A DNA stretch of 64,000 nucleotides from Marinobacterium lutimaris (GTDB taxonomy: Bacteria > Pseudomonadota > Gammaproteobacteria > Pseudomonadales > Balneatricaceae), in NCBI RefSeq assembly GCF_900108065.1, contig NZ_FNVQ01000007.1:1-64000 (forward strand). The letters run 5' to 3'. Each line of letters begins with the position of its first letter. Position 1 is the first letter of the stretch. Of the stretch, positions 8,407 through 16,611 are shown piece by piece. Made by a program: the position numbers and the translations under genes. The notes beneath the pieces are model-generated. The model saw only the letters and a list, made by a program, of their open reading frames with translations. It did no database searches and was not told the origin of the DNA.

Positions 8407-9381
8407 ATGCTCAGCCGTATTACCCAACGCCAATTAGAATATTTTGTCGCCTCTGGAGAGGCTGGAAGTATCCTCGGGGCTTCTGAACGTATTCATGTCT
8501 CGTCCCCCTCCATTTCCGCAGCCATCACCCATATTGAACAGGAGCTCGGTGTACAGCTGTTCATACGTCACCACGCCCAGGGGATAACGCTGACGGCGAT
8601 CGGCCAGCAGGTGTTGAAAGAAGCCAAAATTATTCTCGACCAGGTCAATAACCTGTACACCATCGCTTCGGAATCGTTGAATACCGTGCGTGGCCCTTTG
8701 CGTGTGGGCTGTCTCAATTCGCTGGCGCCGATGCTGACGCCTGAGCTGGTGTATGGCTTTGGCCGGGCGTTTCCGGGGGTGCGGATCACCCAGACTGAAG
8801 GGGATCACGAAGAGCTGCTGTCAAAGCTGCGCAGCGCCGATATCGATATCGCCCTCACGTACGATCTGGTGAGCAGTGACGATATGGACTTTCAGCCGCT
8901 GGCGCAGCTGCCACCGCATGTGATGGTGGGTGAACACCATCCGCTGGCGACCATGAAGGCGGTGACGATGAATGACCTGGAAACCTATCCGATGGTGCTG
9001 CTGGATATGCCCTGGAGCCGGGAGTACTTTCTCGGGCTTTTCATGCAGGCGGGGGTGACGCCCAATATCGCCATGCAGTCCGGCAATCTGGATGTTGTGC
9101 GCTCGATGGTGGCTAACGGCGCCGGGTACAGCATCGCCAATGTGCGTCCCAAGGCCAATCTTTCCCAGGATGGCAAGCGCTTGATACGTGTACGTCTGGC
9201 GGGAGAGCACCGGGCGATGCGTATCGGTTATATCACGGCAAAAAACACCCATCTGTCTCGTGTCGTCAGTGCGTTTGCCGAGCGTTGCCGCATGTTTGTC
9301 TCTGACCAGTACATTCCGGGAATGACGGCGCCGAGCTTTTTCGACCCGCATACCGTGCGCAGCATCAAGGGCGTGGCTTAA
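8407..9381 (+). CDS. LysR family transcriptional regulator
   Basis: A 324-residue regulator. The N-terminal helix-turn-helix spans about residues 1-60 (RITQRQLEYFVASGEAGSI through SAAITHIEQELGVQLFIRHH), followed by the LysR effector domain starting near TVRGPLRVGCLNSLAP. I chose the ATG at 8407 because GGAG sits at correct spacing and the family begins at this point. It is divergent from the ABC/DUF1028/argE operon and convergent with ghrA, so it most likely controls uptake and breakdown of the unknown substrate. Its stop shares the bases TTAA with the ghrA stop on the other strand. Confidence 0.9.
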   Translation: MLSRITQRQLEYFVASGEAGSILGASERIHVSSPSISAAITHIEQELGVQLFIRHHAQGITLTAIGQQVLKEAKIILDQVNNLYTIASESLNTVRGPLRVGCLNSLAPMLTPELVYGFGRAFPGVRITQTEGDHEELLSKLRSADIDIALTYDLVSSDDMDFQPLAQLPPHVMVGEHHPLATMKAVTMNDLETYPMVLLDMPWSREYFLGLFMQAGVTPNIAMQSGNLDVVRSMVANGAGYSIANVRPKANLSQDGKRLIRVRLAGEHRAMRIGYITAKNTHLSRVVSAFAERCRMFVSDQYIPGMTAPSFFDPHTVRSIKGVA

Positions 9382-10310
9382 TAGCCGCGCCCCGGATCAA
9401 CCTGATGCAATATGCTTTCACCCTGTTCCAGGCGCCGAATGTTATCCGCAATCTGCTGTGCAGCACTGGCGGGGATCGCCACTGAGGCCAGGTGAGGCGT
9501 GATCAGCACATTCTCCATCGCCCAGAGCGGATCTTCTGGCGGCAGGGGTTCACGGTCAAACACATCCAGTGTGGCAGCGCCAATTCGCCCTGAGGCCAGT
9601 GCCGCGGTCAGCGCCTGCTGATCGACGATTGCACCGCGGGAGACATTAATGAAACAGCTCCCCTCAGGCAGCAGCGCCAGGCGTTCGGCGTTTAAAAGTC
9701 CTTGGGTTTGTGGTGTCAGCGGCAGCATCACCACGAGGATATCGCTGCTGGCGATAAACCCATCGAGATTATCCATCCCGTTAACGCAGGTTAGGTTTTC
9801 CAGCTGCTTGGGCGAGCGTGACCAGCCGCGTACATCAAAGCCCTGACGCGCCAGTTCATTGGCGGCATAAGCGCCGAGTTCGCCAAGTCCCAGGACACCG
9901 ACGCGGGTACTTGAGGGGAGGCGGGGATGCAGATAGTGCCAGCGGTGCTCTCGCTGCGCCTTTTCAAAGGCGGGAATATCGCGTGCATAGCGCAGTACGG
10001 CAAAGAGCACGTAGCTGGCCATCATTCGGCCCATGTCGGGGTCGGAGATGCGGGTGATCGGCACCGCAGGCAGATCATCACGGTTCACCAGCGAATCGAC
10101 ACCGGCACCGAGATTGACCAGCAGTTTCAGATTGCGGTAGCTGGCGAAAAAGCCATGCGGTGGTTTCCACGCCAGCACGTAGTGCACGCTCTCCGGGTCT
10201 TCCACCTGCTCTGGCGTGCAGATCCTCACCTCAGGGAGCAGCGGCGCGAGCAGCGCTTTCCAGTCATCGAAGCTATCTACCTTGCTATAAAACACCAGCG
10301 TTGAGGTCAT
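9378..10310 (-). CDS. ghrA: D-2-hydroxyacid dehydrogenase, glyoxylate/hydroxypyruvate reductase A-like
   Basis: The 310-residue protein matches GhrA in length and pattern. It has the NAD(P)-binding motif GVLGLGELGAYAA, the segment INVSRGAIVDQQAL with the catalytic Arg region, FDREPLPPEDPLW with the catalytic Glu, and ITPHLASVA with the catalytic His. It would reduce glyoxylate, hydroxypyruvate or a related 2-keto acid to a D-hydroxy acid. It is the last gene of the operon that begins with RidA and overlaps the aroQ-like gene by 4 bp. The real substrate in this pathway is not known. Confidence 0.83.
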   Translation of the reverse strand: MTSTLVFYSKVDSFDDWKALLAPLLPEVRICTPEQVEDPESVHYVLAWKPPHGFFASYRNLKLLVNLGAGVDSLVNRDDLPAVPITRISDPDMGRMMASYVLFAVLRYARDIPAFEKAQREHRWHYLHPRLPSSTRVGVLGLGELGAYAANELARQGFDVRGWSRSPKQLENLTCVNGMDNLDGFIASSDILVVMLPLTPQTQGLLNAERLALLPEGSCFINVSRGAIVDQQALTAALASGRIGAATLDVFDREPLPPEDPLWAMENVLITPHLASVAIPASAAQQIADNIRRLEQGESILHQVDPGRGY

Positions 10311-10753
10311 GCCGGCTCCTCCAGCAGCTCAGCAACAGCGCTAAGGGCGAGACGATAGCCGCGCGCGCCGAGGCCCGCGATCACCCCGGTTGCCGCCTTG
10401 GAGACATAGGAGTGGTGGCGGAAGCTCTCGCGCTTCCAGACATTGCTCATGTGGGCCTCGATAATGGGGCCGTCAAAGGCGAGCAGGGCATCGAGTATCG
10501 GTATTGAGCTGTAGGTCAGGCCGGCGGCGTTGATGATGATGGCATCGCCGTTTAGGCGGGCTTCCTGAATCCAGTCCACCAGCACGCCTTCGTGGTTGCT
10601 CTGGCGAAACTCAAGATTCAGCCCCAGCTTCGCGGCATGCTGTTGGCAGCCTTCTTCAATGCTGGCGAAGCTCTCGCTGCCGTAGGTGCCGTTTTTGTCC
10701 AGCCCGTAAAGATTGGCATTGGGACCGTTAAGAAAGTAGACGGTGCGACTCAT
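10307..10753 (-). CDS. Type II 3-dehydroquinate dehydratase-like protein with altered active site
   Basis: This 148-residue protein has the flavodoxin-like fold pattern of AroQ: FLNGPNANLYG, a conserved SNHEG stretch, INAAGLTYSS, IEAHMSN and RESFRHHSY, ending GLGARGYRLAL. In M. tuberculosis AroQ numbering, Tyr24, Asn75, His101, Arg108 and Arg112 appear kept. The lid Arg19 is replaced (GLDKNGTYG where the family has GxREPxxYG) and His81 is a Tyr. It may therefore catalyse a different reaction from shikimate-pathway dehydration. It lies between a GST and ghrA in a catabolic-looking operon, overlapping ghrA by 4 bp. Function beyond the fold is uncertain. Confidence 0.75.
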   Translation of the reverse strand: MSRTVYFLNGPNANLYGLDKNGTYGSESFASIEEGCQQHAAKLGLNLEFRQSNHEGVLVDWIQEARLNGDAIIINAAGLTYSSIPILDALLAFDGPIIEAHMSNVWKRESFRHHSYVSKAATGVIAGLGARGYRLALSAVAELLEEPA

Positions 10754-10783
10754 GGCTGCTCCAAAAGAGTGAAAGGTGGAAAA

Positions 10784-11398
10784 TCAGACGAACGGACGGG
10801 TTGCCGCCATGGATGGCTGCTGATCGAACTTGGCAAACCAGAGCGCGGCTGCCGGGCAATCGCTGCGCCAGTCCAGTTCCGGAAAACGAAAGTCCAGGTA
10901 CCCCAGTGCACAGCCGATCGTGATCAGGCCGATATCCTCTGGCTCCGTGCTGAACCGAGCCACCTGAGCTTCGATCTCGGCCAGTGCCGCACGGATCTTG
11001 ATCAGCTGCGACTCGCGCCAGGTATGCCACTGTTTATCGGCGGGGCGGGCGACGCTCTCATAGCGGGCCAGCAGCGCCGCATCCAGCATTCCATCACCCA
11101 GCGCCTGACGGGTGAGGCTGGCCCAGCGTTGCGGTGCTGATTCGGGGAAAAGGGTGCCGCCTGCGTAGGTGTTCAGATACTCACAGATCACTCGGCTGTC
11201 GTAGAGTGCAATGCCGTCGGCTGTCTGCATGGCGGGCACTTTCGCCAGCGGATTGAACTCGGCGATCCGTTGGTCTCGCTCGACCGGATGGGCCGCCGAG
11301 TCGAGTTTCTCGATCTGCTCAACCAGGCCCAGTTGGTGGGCCGTCACCATGACTTTGCGCACGTAGGGCGAAGTCGATGCGTAAAACAGCTTAAACAT
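10784..11398 (-). CDS. Glutathione S-transferase family protein
   Basis: A 204-residue protein with the thioredoxin-like N-terminal domain of GSTs (MFKLFYASTSPYVRKVMVTAHQLG, and KVPAMQTADGIALYDSRVICEYLN with the cis-Pro and glutathione-contacting DS) and an all-helical C-terminal domain. The SPYVRK start resembles bacterial YibF-like or beta-type GSTs. It could conjugate glutathione to, or isomerise, an intermediate of the pathway. It sits between a quinone oxidoreductase-like gene and the aroQ-like gene, about 30 bp from the latter. Confidence 0.85.
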   Translation of the reverse strand: MFKLFYASTSPYVRKVMVTAHQLGLVEQIEKLDSAAHPVERDQRIAEFNPLAKVPAMQTADGIALYDSRVICEYLNTYAGGTLFPESAPQRWASLTRQALGDGMLDAALLARYESVARPADKQWHTWRESQLIKIRAALAEIEAQVARFSTEPEDIGLITIGCALGYLDFRFPELDWRSDCPAAALWFAKFDQQPSMAATRPFV

Positions 11399-11420
11399 GG
11401 TGGTTCCTTATTAGCGCCAC

Positions 11421-12425
11421 TCAGGCGGTCTTAATGCTTAGCAGGACTTTGCCCACGTTTTCGTTGGCCTCAAGGATACGGTGGGCTTCGCTGGCCTGTG
11501 CCAACGGCAGTTGCTTATGCACCAGTGGGCGCACGGCGCCTGATGCGATCCAGGGCAGCAGGTGTTCACGAATGGCCCCGGCCAGTCGCGCTTTTTCTGG
11601 GTGGCTTTTAGGACGCAGCGTCGAAGAGGTGAGGCTGAGGCCTTTCTGCATCACCAACAGCAGATCGACTTCGACCTTGGCACCGAGCAAAAAGGAGAGA
11701 CTGACGTGGCGGGCGCCAGCGGCCATGCAGCAGAGGTTACGCGCGACGTAGGCCCCGCCCACGTTATCCAGCACCACATCGACGCCACGGCCCTCGGTGC
11801 ATTCCGCTACAACCTCAACAAAATCCTCGCTGTAGCGGTCGACCGCACGCCAGACGCCCAGCTTATTTAACGCGGCGATCTTTTCGCTGCCACCTGCAGT
11901 CGCAATGACTCGCGCTCCGGCGGCCTGGGCGCACTGAATGGCAAAGCTGCCAACGCCACTGGCGGCCCCGTGAATCAATAGGGTATCGCCCTTGTTCAGA
12001 CGGCCCAGCTCAAACAGGTTGTGCCAGACGGTGAAGGCCGCCTCAGGAACGCCGGCGGCCAGTTGCAGCGAGAGTGTCTCTGGCACTGGCAGGCAGTGTT
12101 CCGCCTTGGCGGTGCAGTATTCGGCGTAACCGCCGCCGCTGAGCAGTGCCATCACTTTATCGCCAATAGCCAAAGTGCTGACTTCAGCCCCTACGGCGAC
12201 GACTGTGCCTGATGCCTCAAGGCCGAGTATGTCGGTGACGCCCGCTGGCGCTGGCATACCGCTGCGCTGCATCAGGTCTGGACGGTTAACGCCGGCAGCT
12301 GCAACCTCAATCAGTACCTCATCGCTTTGCAGCAAGGGCAGGGCACGTTCGACCTGCGTAAGTACCTCAGGGCCGCCCGGCTCGGTTGCGATGATGGCGT
12401 TCATCATTTCGGGGAGTCGGCTCAT
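11421..12425 (-). CDS. NAD(P)H-dependent quinone oxidoreductase, PIG3/QOR family of zinc-independent MDR
   Basis: A 334-residue member of the medium-chain dehydrogenase/reductase group without zinc ligands. It has a GroES-like first half (AAGVNRPDLMQRSGMPAPAG, LGLEASGTVV), a Rossmann motif HGAASGVGSFAIQ for NADPH, and the DVVLDNVGG segment of the quinone reductase group. The pattern is closest to PIG3-like reductases that reduce enones or quinones. It follows the ABC ATPase gene after a hairpin and precedes the GST gene by about 20 bp. Confidence 0.85.
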   Translation of the reverse strand: MSRLPEMMNAIIATEPGGPEVLTQVERALPLLQSDEVLIEVAAAGVNRPDLMQRSGMPAPAGVTDILGLEASGTVVAVGAEVSTLAIGDKVMALLSGGGYAEYCTAKAEHCLPVPETLSLQLAAGVPEAAFTVWHNLFELGRLNKGDTLLIHGAASGVGSFAIQCAQAAGARVIATAGGSEKIAALNKLGVWRAVDRYSEDFVEVVAECTEGRGVDVVLDNVGGAYVARNLCCMAAGARHVSLSFLLGAKVEVDLLLVMQKGLSLTSSTLRPKSHPEKARLAGAIREHLLPWIASGAVRPLVHKQLPLAQASEAHRILEANENVGKVLLSIKTA

Positions 12426-12456
12426 GGTTTTGTTTACTCCATATGGGTGTGGATCC

Positions 12457-12475
12457 GCCTGCCAGCACGGCAGGC
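12457..12475 (-). promoter_or_regulatory. Intercistronic hairpin after the ABC ATPase gene
   Basis: GCCTGCC and GGCAGGC form a perfect 7-bp stem with a 5-nt loop between the ATPase and quinone oxidoreductase genes. It has no T-run, so it is more likely a message-stabilising element or partial terminator than a full stop. Confidence 0.5.
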
Positions 12476-12503
12476 CGTCCGTGTGACGCGTGGCTCAACC
12501 GGG

Positions 12504-13658
12504 TCAGTTTGGCTGCGCCGCGGCAAAGGCGCAGACGCCCTCATCGTCAAAACTGAGCCCCGCCACTGATCCAACCGGCCAGCGACTAAGGGCGTTGAGT
12601 CCGGACTGGCGCACAAACAGCCGCGTATCGCCAAGCGCCGGCACGTCCAGATAAATATCCACGTGATCCCCCTGGAATACATGGGTCACGACGGTGGCGC
12701 TGAGCAGTGATTGAGGGCCCAGCGTATCCAACTGAATGTTTTCCGGGCGTACGTAGATATCCAGGCGGTCGCCGACATCGGCCTTAACCCGTTCGCTTGG
12801 CAGTCGGAACTGGCTGCTGCTCAGCTCCAGCGTGGCTTGGTCGCTGCGGCTCGAATAACGACCGGGGAGGATATTGACGTCGCCAACAAAGCTGGCGACG
12901 AACGGATCTTCCGGCTTTCGATAGATGGAATCAGGGTCGCCAATCTGGCGAATATGCCCGGCAGACATCACCACGACACGGTCGCTCATGCTCAGCGCTT
13001 CGCTCTGATCATGGGTGACGAAGACGGTGGTTACGCCCAGTTTGCGCTGGATCTCCTTGAGCTCGATCTGCATCGACATACGCAGGTTTTTATCCAGGGC
13101 GGAGAACGGCTCATCAAGCAGCAGCACTTTGGGCCGAATCACCAGAGCACGAGCCAGCGCCACGCGTTGCTGCTGGCCACCGGAAAGCTCGCTGGGCTTG
13201 CGCCCGCCGTAGCTCTCGAGCTTGACCAGCGCGAGAGCCTGGGCGACGCGCTCTTCGATCTCCGCTTTGGGCACGCCGCGCATGCGCAGGCCATAGCCCA
13301 CGTTCTTCGCCACGGTCATATGGGGGAACAGCGCATAGTTCTGGAAGACGATGCCTATCTCGCGCTGGTAAGGCGGGGTATCGGTGACCAGTTGACCGTC
13401 GATAAAAATCTCACCGGTATCGGCCTCGGCAAAGCCGGCAATCAGGTTGAGCAGTGTGGTCTTGCCGCAACCGGAAGGGCCCAGCAGGGTGATGAATTCA
13501 CCCTCCTGTATCTTTAAAGACACCTTTTGCAGCGCGATAGAATCGCCAAAGCGTTTCAGTACACCGTCCAGTTGAACCGCGGGTGTGGTTCTACGTGCCG
13601 ATGAGTGAGCGTCAACAGTGGTGTCAGAGGTAAATGCAGTTGCCTGTGCAGAGGTCAT
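12504..13658 (-). CDS. ABC transporter ATP-binding protein, PotA-like
   Basis: The 384-residue ATPase has Walker A ([18 protein letters not shown]), the signature [15 protein letters not shown], Walker B ([13 protein letters not shown]) and the H-loop [14 protein letters not shown]-terminal TOBE/MOP-like domain of about 120 residues follows, as in PotA. It carries a roughly 25-residue N-terminal tail before the domain. It lies in the RidA operon without permeases; the nearest permeases lacking an ATPase are at 5210-6881, which I infer are its partners. ATG at 13658 has GGAG upstream. Confidence 0.9.
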   Translation of the reverse strand: MTSAQATAFTSDTTVDAHSSARRTTPAVQLDGVLKRFGDSIALQKVSLKIQEGEFITLLGPSGCGKTTLLNLIAGFAEADTGEIFIDGQLVTDTPPYQREIGIVFQNYALFPHMTVAKNVGYGLRMRGVPKAEIEERVAQALALVKLESYGGRKPSELSGGQQQRVALARALVIRPKVLLLDEPFSALDKNLRMSMQIELKEIQRKLGVTTVFVTHDQSEALSMSDRVVVMSAGHIRQIGDPDSIYRKPEDPFVASFVGDVNILPGRYSSRSDQATLELSSSQFRLPSERVKADVGDRLDIYVRPENIQLDTLGPQSLLSATVVTHVFQGDHVDIYLDVPALGDTRLFVRQSGLNALSRWPVGSVAGLSFDDEGVCAFAAAQPN

Positions 13659-13687
13659 GGGCGCTCCAGTAAAAGAGAAAAAGGGCG

Positions 13688-14113
13688 TCAGGCCGGCGTG
13701 TAGTCATCCGGTACAACAGCGATTACGTCGATCTCCATCAGCCACTCGGGTTGACCGAGGCCCGCGACCACAAGGCCGGTAGAGATCGGGAAGACCCCCT
13801 TGAGCCACTTTCCGGTCTCGCGGTAAACCGCCTCGCGATAGCGCGGATCGGTGATGTAAGTGGTGGTCTTGACGATATGGGAAAGCTCAGAGCCTGCTTC
13901 TTCCAGCAGTTGCTTAACGTTTTTCATCGCCTGCTCAGTCTGAGCTTGCGGATCACCCAGACCCACCAGGTTACCTTCGAAGTCGGTGCCGATCTGACCG
14001 CGCACATAGATGGTGTTACCGGCCCGTACCGCCTGGCAGAGATCGTTATCCAGCGACTGGTTTGGGTAGGTGTCCTTGGTGTTGAACATGCGAATACGGG
14101 TATGGGTGGGCAT
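13688..14113 (-). CDS. RidA/YjgF/Rid family protein
   Basis: A 141-residue protein of the Rid family, which hydrolyses reactive enamine/imine intermediates formed by PLP enzymes or amine oxidation. The pattern includes AVRAGNTIYVRGQIGTD, the PQAQTEQAMKNVKQLLEEAG segment and TGLVVAGLGQPEWLMEIDVIAV. The Arg of the RidA active site, normally in a CIFV or similar motif near the C-terminus, is not in the standard place, so it may be a Rid2-7 type subgroup member. It starts the operon with the ABC ATPase. The start could also be the ATG at 14089. Confidence 0.8.
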   Translation of the reverse strand: MPTHTRIRMFNTKDTYPNQSLDNDLCQAVRAGNTIYVRGQIGTDFEGNLVGLGDPQAQTEQAMKNVKQLLEEAGSELSHIVKTTTYITDPRYREAVYRETGKWLKGVFPISTGLVVAGLGQPEWLMEIDVIAVVPDDYTPA

Positions 14114-14345
14114 AGCTCTTGACTCGTTGAGATTGATTCAAGTCAAGCTTCACATCGCTAGGCGAGAGAAGAAATGAGCATTTGGCGGGGTAGTGATTAG
14201 GAAAAACCGAAGCTTGATCGGCTGCCCGCATGGGGCCTTGTTTATGGCGTGTTTTACGGGAGGACGGTTGGAAAGTGTTGGTTTGTAGAGCGTGATCTGC
14301 GGTAACAAGCTTTGCTTTAGGCGGGAACTGGGCGTTTGGATGTAG

Positions 14346-14373
14346 AAACCGGCAGGAGTGTTCCTGCCGGTTT
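14346..14373 (-). terminator. Hairpin downstream of solitary dctP gene
   Basis: AAACCGGCAGGA and TCCTGCCGGTTT make a perfect 12-bp stem with a 4-nt loop, 11 bp after the dctP stop. The tail is poor in T, but the stem is long and located where a terminator is needed. The rest of 14114-14383 holds no visible gene. Confidence 0.7.
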
Positions 14374-14383
14374 AAAGGCTCGT

Positions 14384-15415
14384 TTACTCGGTCGGGCAGC
14401 TGTTGCTCAGCTCCAGCGCACGGGCGTAAACCTGGCGGCCTGGCAGGCCTTTCTCTTCGAGGGAAGCCAGGTAGCTCTCGGTGGCTTCATCCAGCACCGG
14501 TTTCCAGGCCGGGTTTTCGGCGCCGCCTTCAACGGTGTAGATCTCGTCGCCAGCGTCCAGCGCCTGTTGGCGGCCGGTATCGTCGGAGTTGTCGTAGTTA
14601 ACACCGGCGATCTTGGCCCAGGCCTGGCCTGAGGCGTGGTCAATCACCTGTTTCAGATCATCCGGCAGGCCGTTGTAGACATCTTTGTTCATGGTGGCGA
14701 TGAACGACAGGGAGTACAGACCGCCCACTTCGGTGTGGTAAGGGGTCAGTTCGTTCAGGCGGAAGGAAAGCTGACCTTCCCAGGGGAACATGATGCCGTT
14801 AATCACGCCACGCTGTGCGGATTGGTAGGTTTCCGGAGCCGGCATGCCGACCGGCTGTGCACCCAGACGGGAGAGCATGTCGCCCACCACGGTGGTCGGG
14901 CGGCGGATGCGCATCCCTTCGAGATCGGCCGGTACCTTAACCAGCTTGTCGGTGGAGTGCAGGTGGCCCTGGCCGTGGGTGAAAAAGAACAGCGGGTGGG
15001 TATCTTCATACTCGGAGGCGATCAGGCCTTCATCGTACAGGCTCTGCAGTACGCAGGAGCCCTGCACGGCGGTCTTGACCACGCCCGGCAGTTCGACAAC
15101 CTGAGTCAGAGGGAAGCGGTTGGCGGAGTAACCCTGGACGGTAGCGGTCACGTCCATGATGCGGTTTTTAACCGAGTCGTACTGGGCAGCCGGCTTGGCC
15201 AGGGTGCCTGACGGGTAGATCTCTACCTCGATGCGACCGTCGGACTCTTTCTGCACCTGGTCTGCCCAGGGCTGGAAGATGTTCTTGTGGGTGCCGGCCA
15301 CGGCGGGCCAGATATGGCCGAAGCGCAGGGTGACGTCCGCGGCCTGAGCCTGGACAGCGCCCAGGGTCAGAGTAGCGGTGGTGGCGACGGCGGCAGCAAG
15401 CTGTGTCAGTTTCAT
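14384..15415 (-). CDS. TRAP transporter periplasmic binding protein, DctP family (solitary)
   Basis: A 343-residue secreted protein with signal peptide MKLTQLAAAVATTATLTLGAVQAQA and a mature start ADVTLRFGHIWP. The DctP mark is the GMRIRRPTTVVG segment, whose second Arg normally pairs with the substrate carboxylate. No DctQ or DctM lies beside it; the TRAP permeases at 17968-19817 have their own DctP. Located right after vanB on the same strand, it probably binds an aromatic acid such as vanillate, but this is inferred from position. Confidence 0.88.
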   Translation of the reverse strand: MKLTQLAAAVATTATLTLGAVQAQAADVTLRFGHIWPAVAGTHKNIFQPWADQVQKESDGRIEVEIYPSGTLAKPAAQYDSVKNRIMDVTATVQGYSANRFPLTQVVELPGVVKTAVQGSCVLQSLYDEGLIASEYEDTHPLFFFTHGQGHLHSTDKLVKVPADLEGMRIRRPTTVVGDMLSRLGAQPVGMPAPETYQSAQRGVINGIMFPWEGQLSFRLNELTPYHTEVGGLYSLSFIATMNKDVYNGLPDDLKQVIDHASGQAWAKIAGVNYDNSDDTGRQQALDAGDEIYTVEGGAENPAWKPVLDEATESYLASLEEKGLPGRQVYARALELSNSCPTE

Positions 15416-15547
15416 TCGTTGATCCTGTTTATTGTTATAGAGCCCTGCTCAAAAGGTGTGAGCGATCGGGCGCGTTGTTGTTATGGGGTTGTAATTGTGG
15501 GTTGTCGTTATCGGTTGAAGTCACTTTAAGCATGGGGGCTTAAGGCT

Positions 15548-15565
15548 GCATGAACAGCTTCATGC
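15548..15565 (-). promoter_or_regulatory. Intercistronic hairpin between vanB and dctP
   Basis: GCATGAA and TTCATGC form a 7-bp stem with a 4-nt loop about 23 bp after the vanB stop. There is no T-run. It may stabilise the vanAB message or partly end it before the dctP gene. Confidence 0.45.
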
Positions 15566-15587
15566 TTTCCTTAGATATCCAATGCTC

Positions 15588-16541
15588 TCAAATATCTAAA
15601 ACAAGTCGTTTGCTTTTGGCGCGCGAGCAGCAAGGTGCGAACTCCTCGTTGCTGGCATGTTCCGCGGGTGTCATGAACACATCGCGGTGATCCGGTTCCC
15701 CTTCGAGAAGGCGCACGGCACAGGTGCCGCAGACGCCCTCTTCGCAGGAGAAGGGTACATCCATATCCTTCTCCAGCAGCACTTCGAGCACCGATTTGTC
15801 GGCCGGTATCTCGATCACTTCGCCACTGCTGGCGAGCTGTACCTCAAAGGCGCCGTCGTCATCGTGATTGATCGCCTCGGCGGCGAAGTATTCGCGATGC
15901 AGCTGGGTATCGCCCCAGCCGGCAGCCTGGGCAGTCTCCAATACGTGGTCCATGAACGGATTGGGGCCACAAACGTACAGGTGAGTGCCCGGTTTAGGGG
16001 AGGCCAGCAGTGCGGCAGCATCCATGCGAGTGGATGGCTCGTCGCGACTGTGGTGGAAGCTCACCCGGTCAGCAAAATCCGATTGCTCAATGCGTGTGCG
16101 GAATGCGGTCTGCTCGGCGTTGCGGGTGCAATAATGCATCTCGAACGAGGCGCCCTGATGGGCCAGGCGCTCCGCCATGCAGAGAATCGGCGTGACGCCG
16201 ATACCGCCGGCGATCAGCAGATGATGCTCGGCGCTGTGCTCCAGCGGGAAAAGGTTACGCGGCTCGCTGATCTGCAGCGTATCGCCCGCATTGACCTGGT
16301 CATGCACGGTGCTTGAACCACCGCGGGATTCGGGATCGCGCAGTACGCCGATCTCATAGCGGTGGCTCTCGCCGGGGTGATTGCAGAGGGAATACTGGCG
16401 CACCAGCCCGCCCGGCAGGTGCAGGTCGATATGTGCACCTGCGCTGAAGCTCGGCAGCGCGGAACCGTCCGGCCGGGCCAGTTCAAGCAGGCAGATATCG
16501 TCGGTTTCGTAGCGTTTACTGACGACCTTTACATCTATCAC
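15588..16541 (-). CDS. vanB: Vanillate O-demethylase reductase subunit
   Basis: The 317-residue protein matches VanB along its length. It has an FMN/flavin-binding segment RQYSLCNHP, an NAD-binding region GGIGVTPILCMAERL and LYVCGPNPFMDHVL, and a C-terminal plant-type 2Fe-2S domain with SCEEGVCGTC plus a last Cys in APCCSRA. It transfers electrons from NADH to the VanA oxygenase. The start is a GTG at 16541 with AGGAGA upstream. It lies 70 bp after vanA in the same direction. Confidence 0.93.
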   Translation of the reverse strand: MIDVKVVSKRYETDDICLLELARPDGSALPSFSAGAHIDLHLPGGLVRQYSLCNHPGESHRYEIGVLRDPESRGGSSTVHDQVNAGDTLQISEPRNLFPLEHSAEHHLLIAGGIGVTPILCMAERLAHQGASFEMHYCTRNAEQTAFRTRIEQSDFADRVSFHHSRDEPSTRMDAAALLASPKPGTHLYVCGPNPFMDHVLETAQAAGWGDTQLHREYFAAEAINHDDDGAFEVQLASSGEVIEIPADKSVLEVLLEKDMDVPFSCEEGVCGTCAVRLLEGEPDHRDVFMTPAEHASNEEFAPCCSRAKSKRLVLDI

Positions 16542-16611
16542 AGCACTGTCTCCTGTCCCGACATGCGGGCGGGCTTTTTTCTAGTTATATAGCCGATCCT
16601 GGCAGCCAGCG

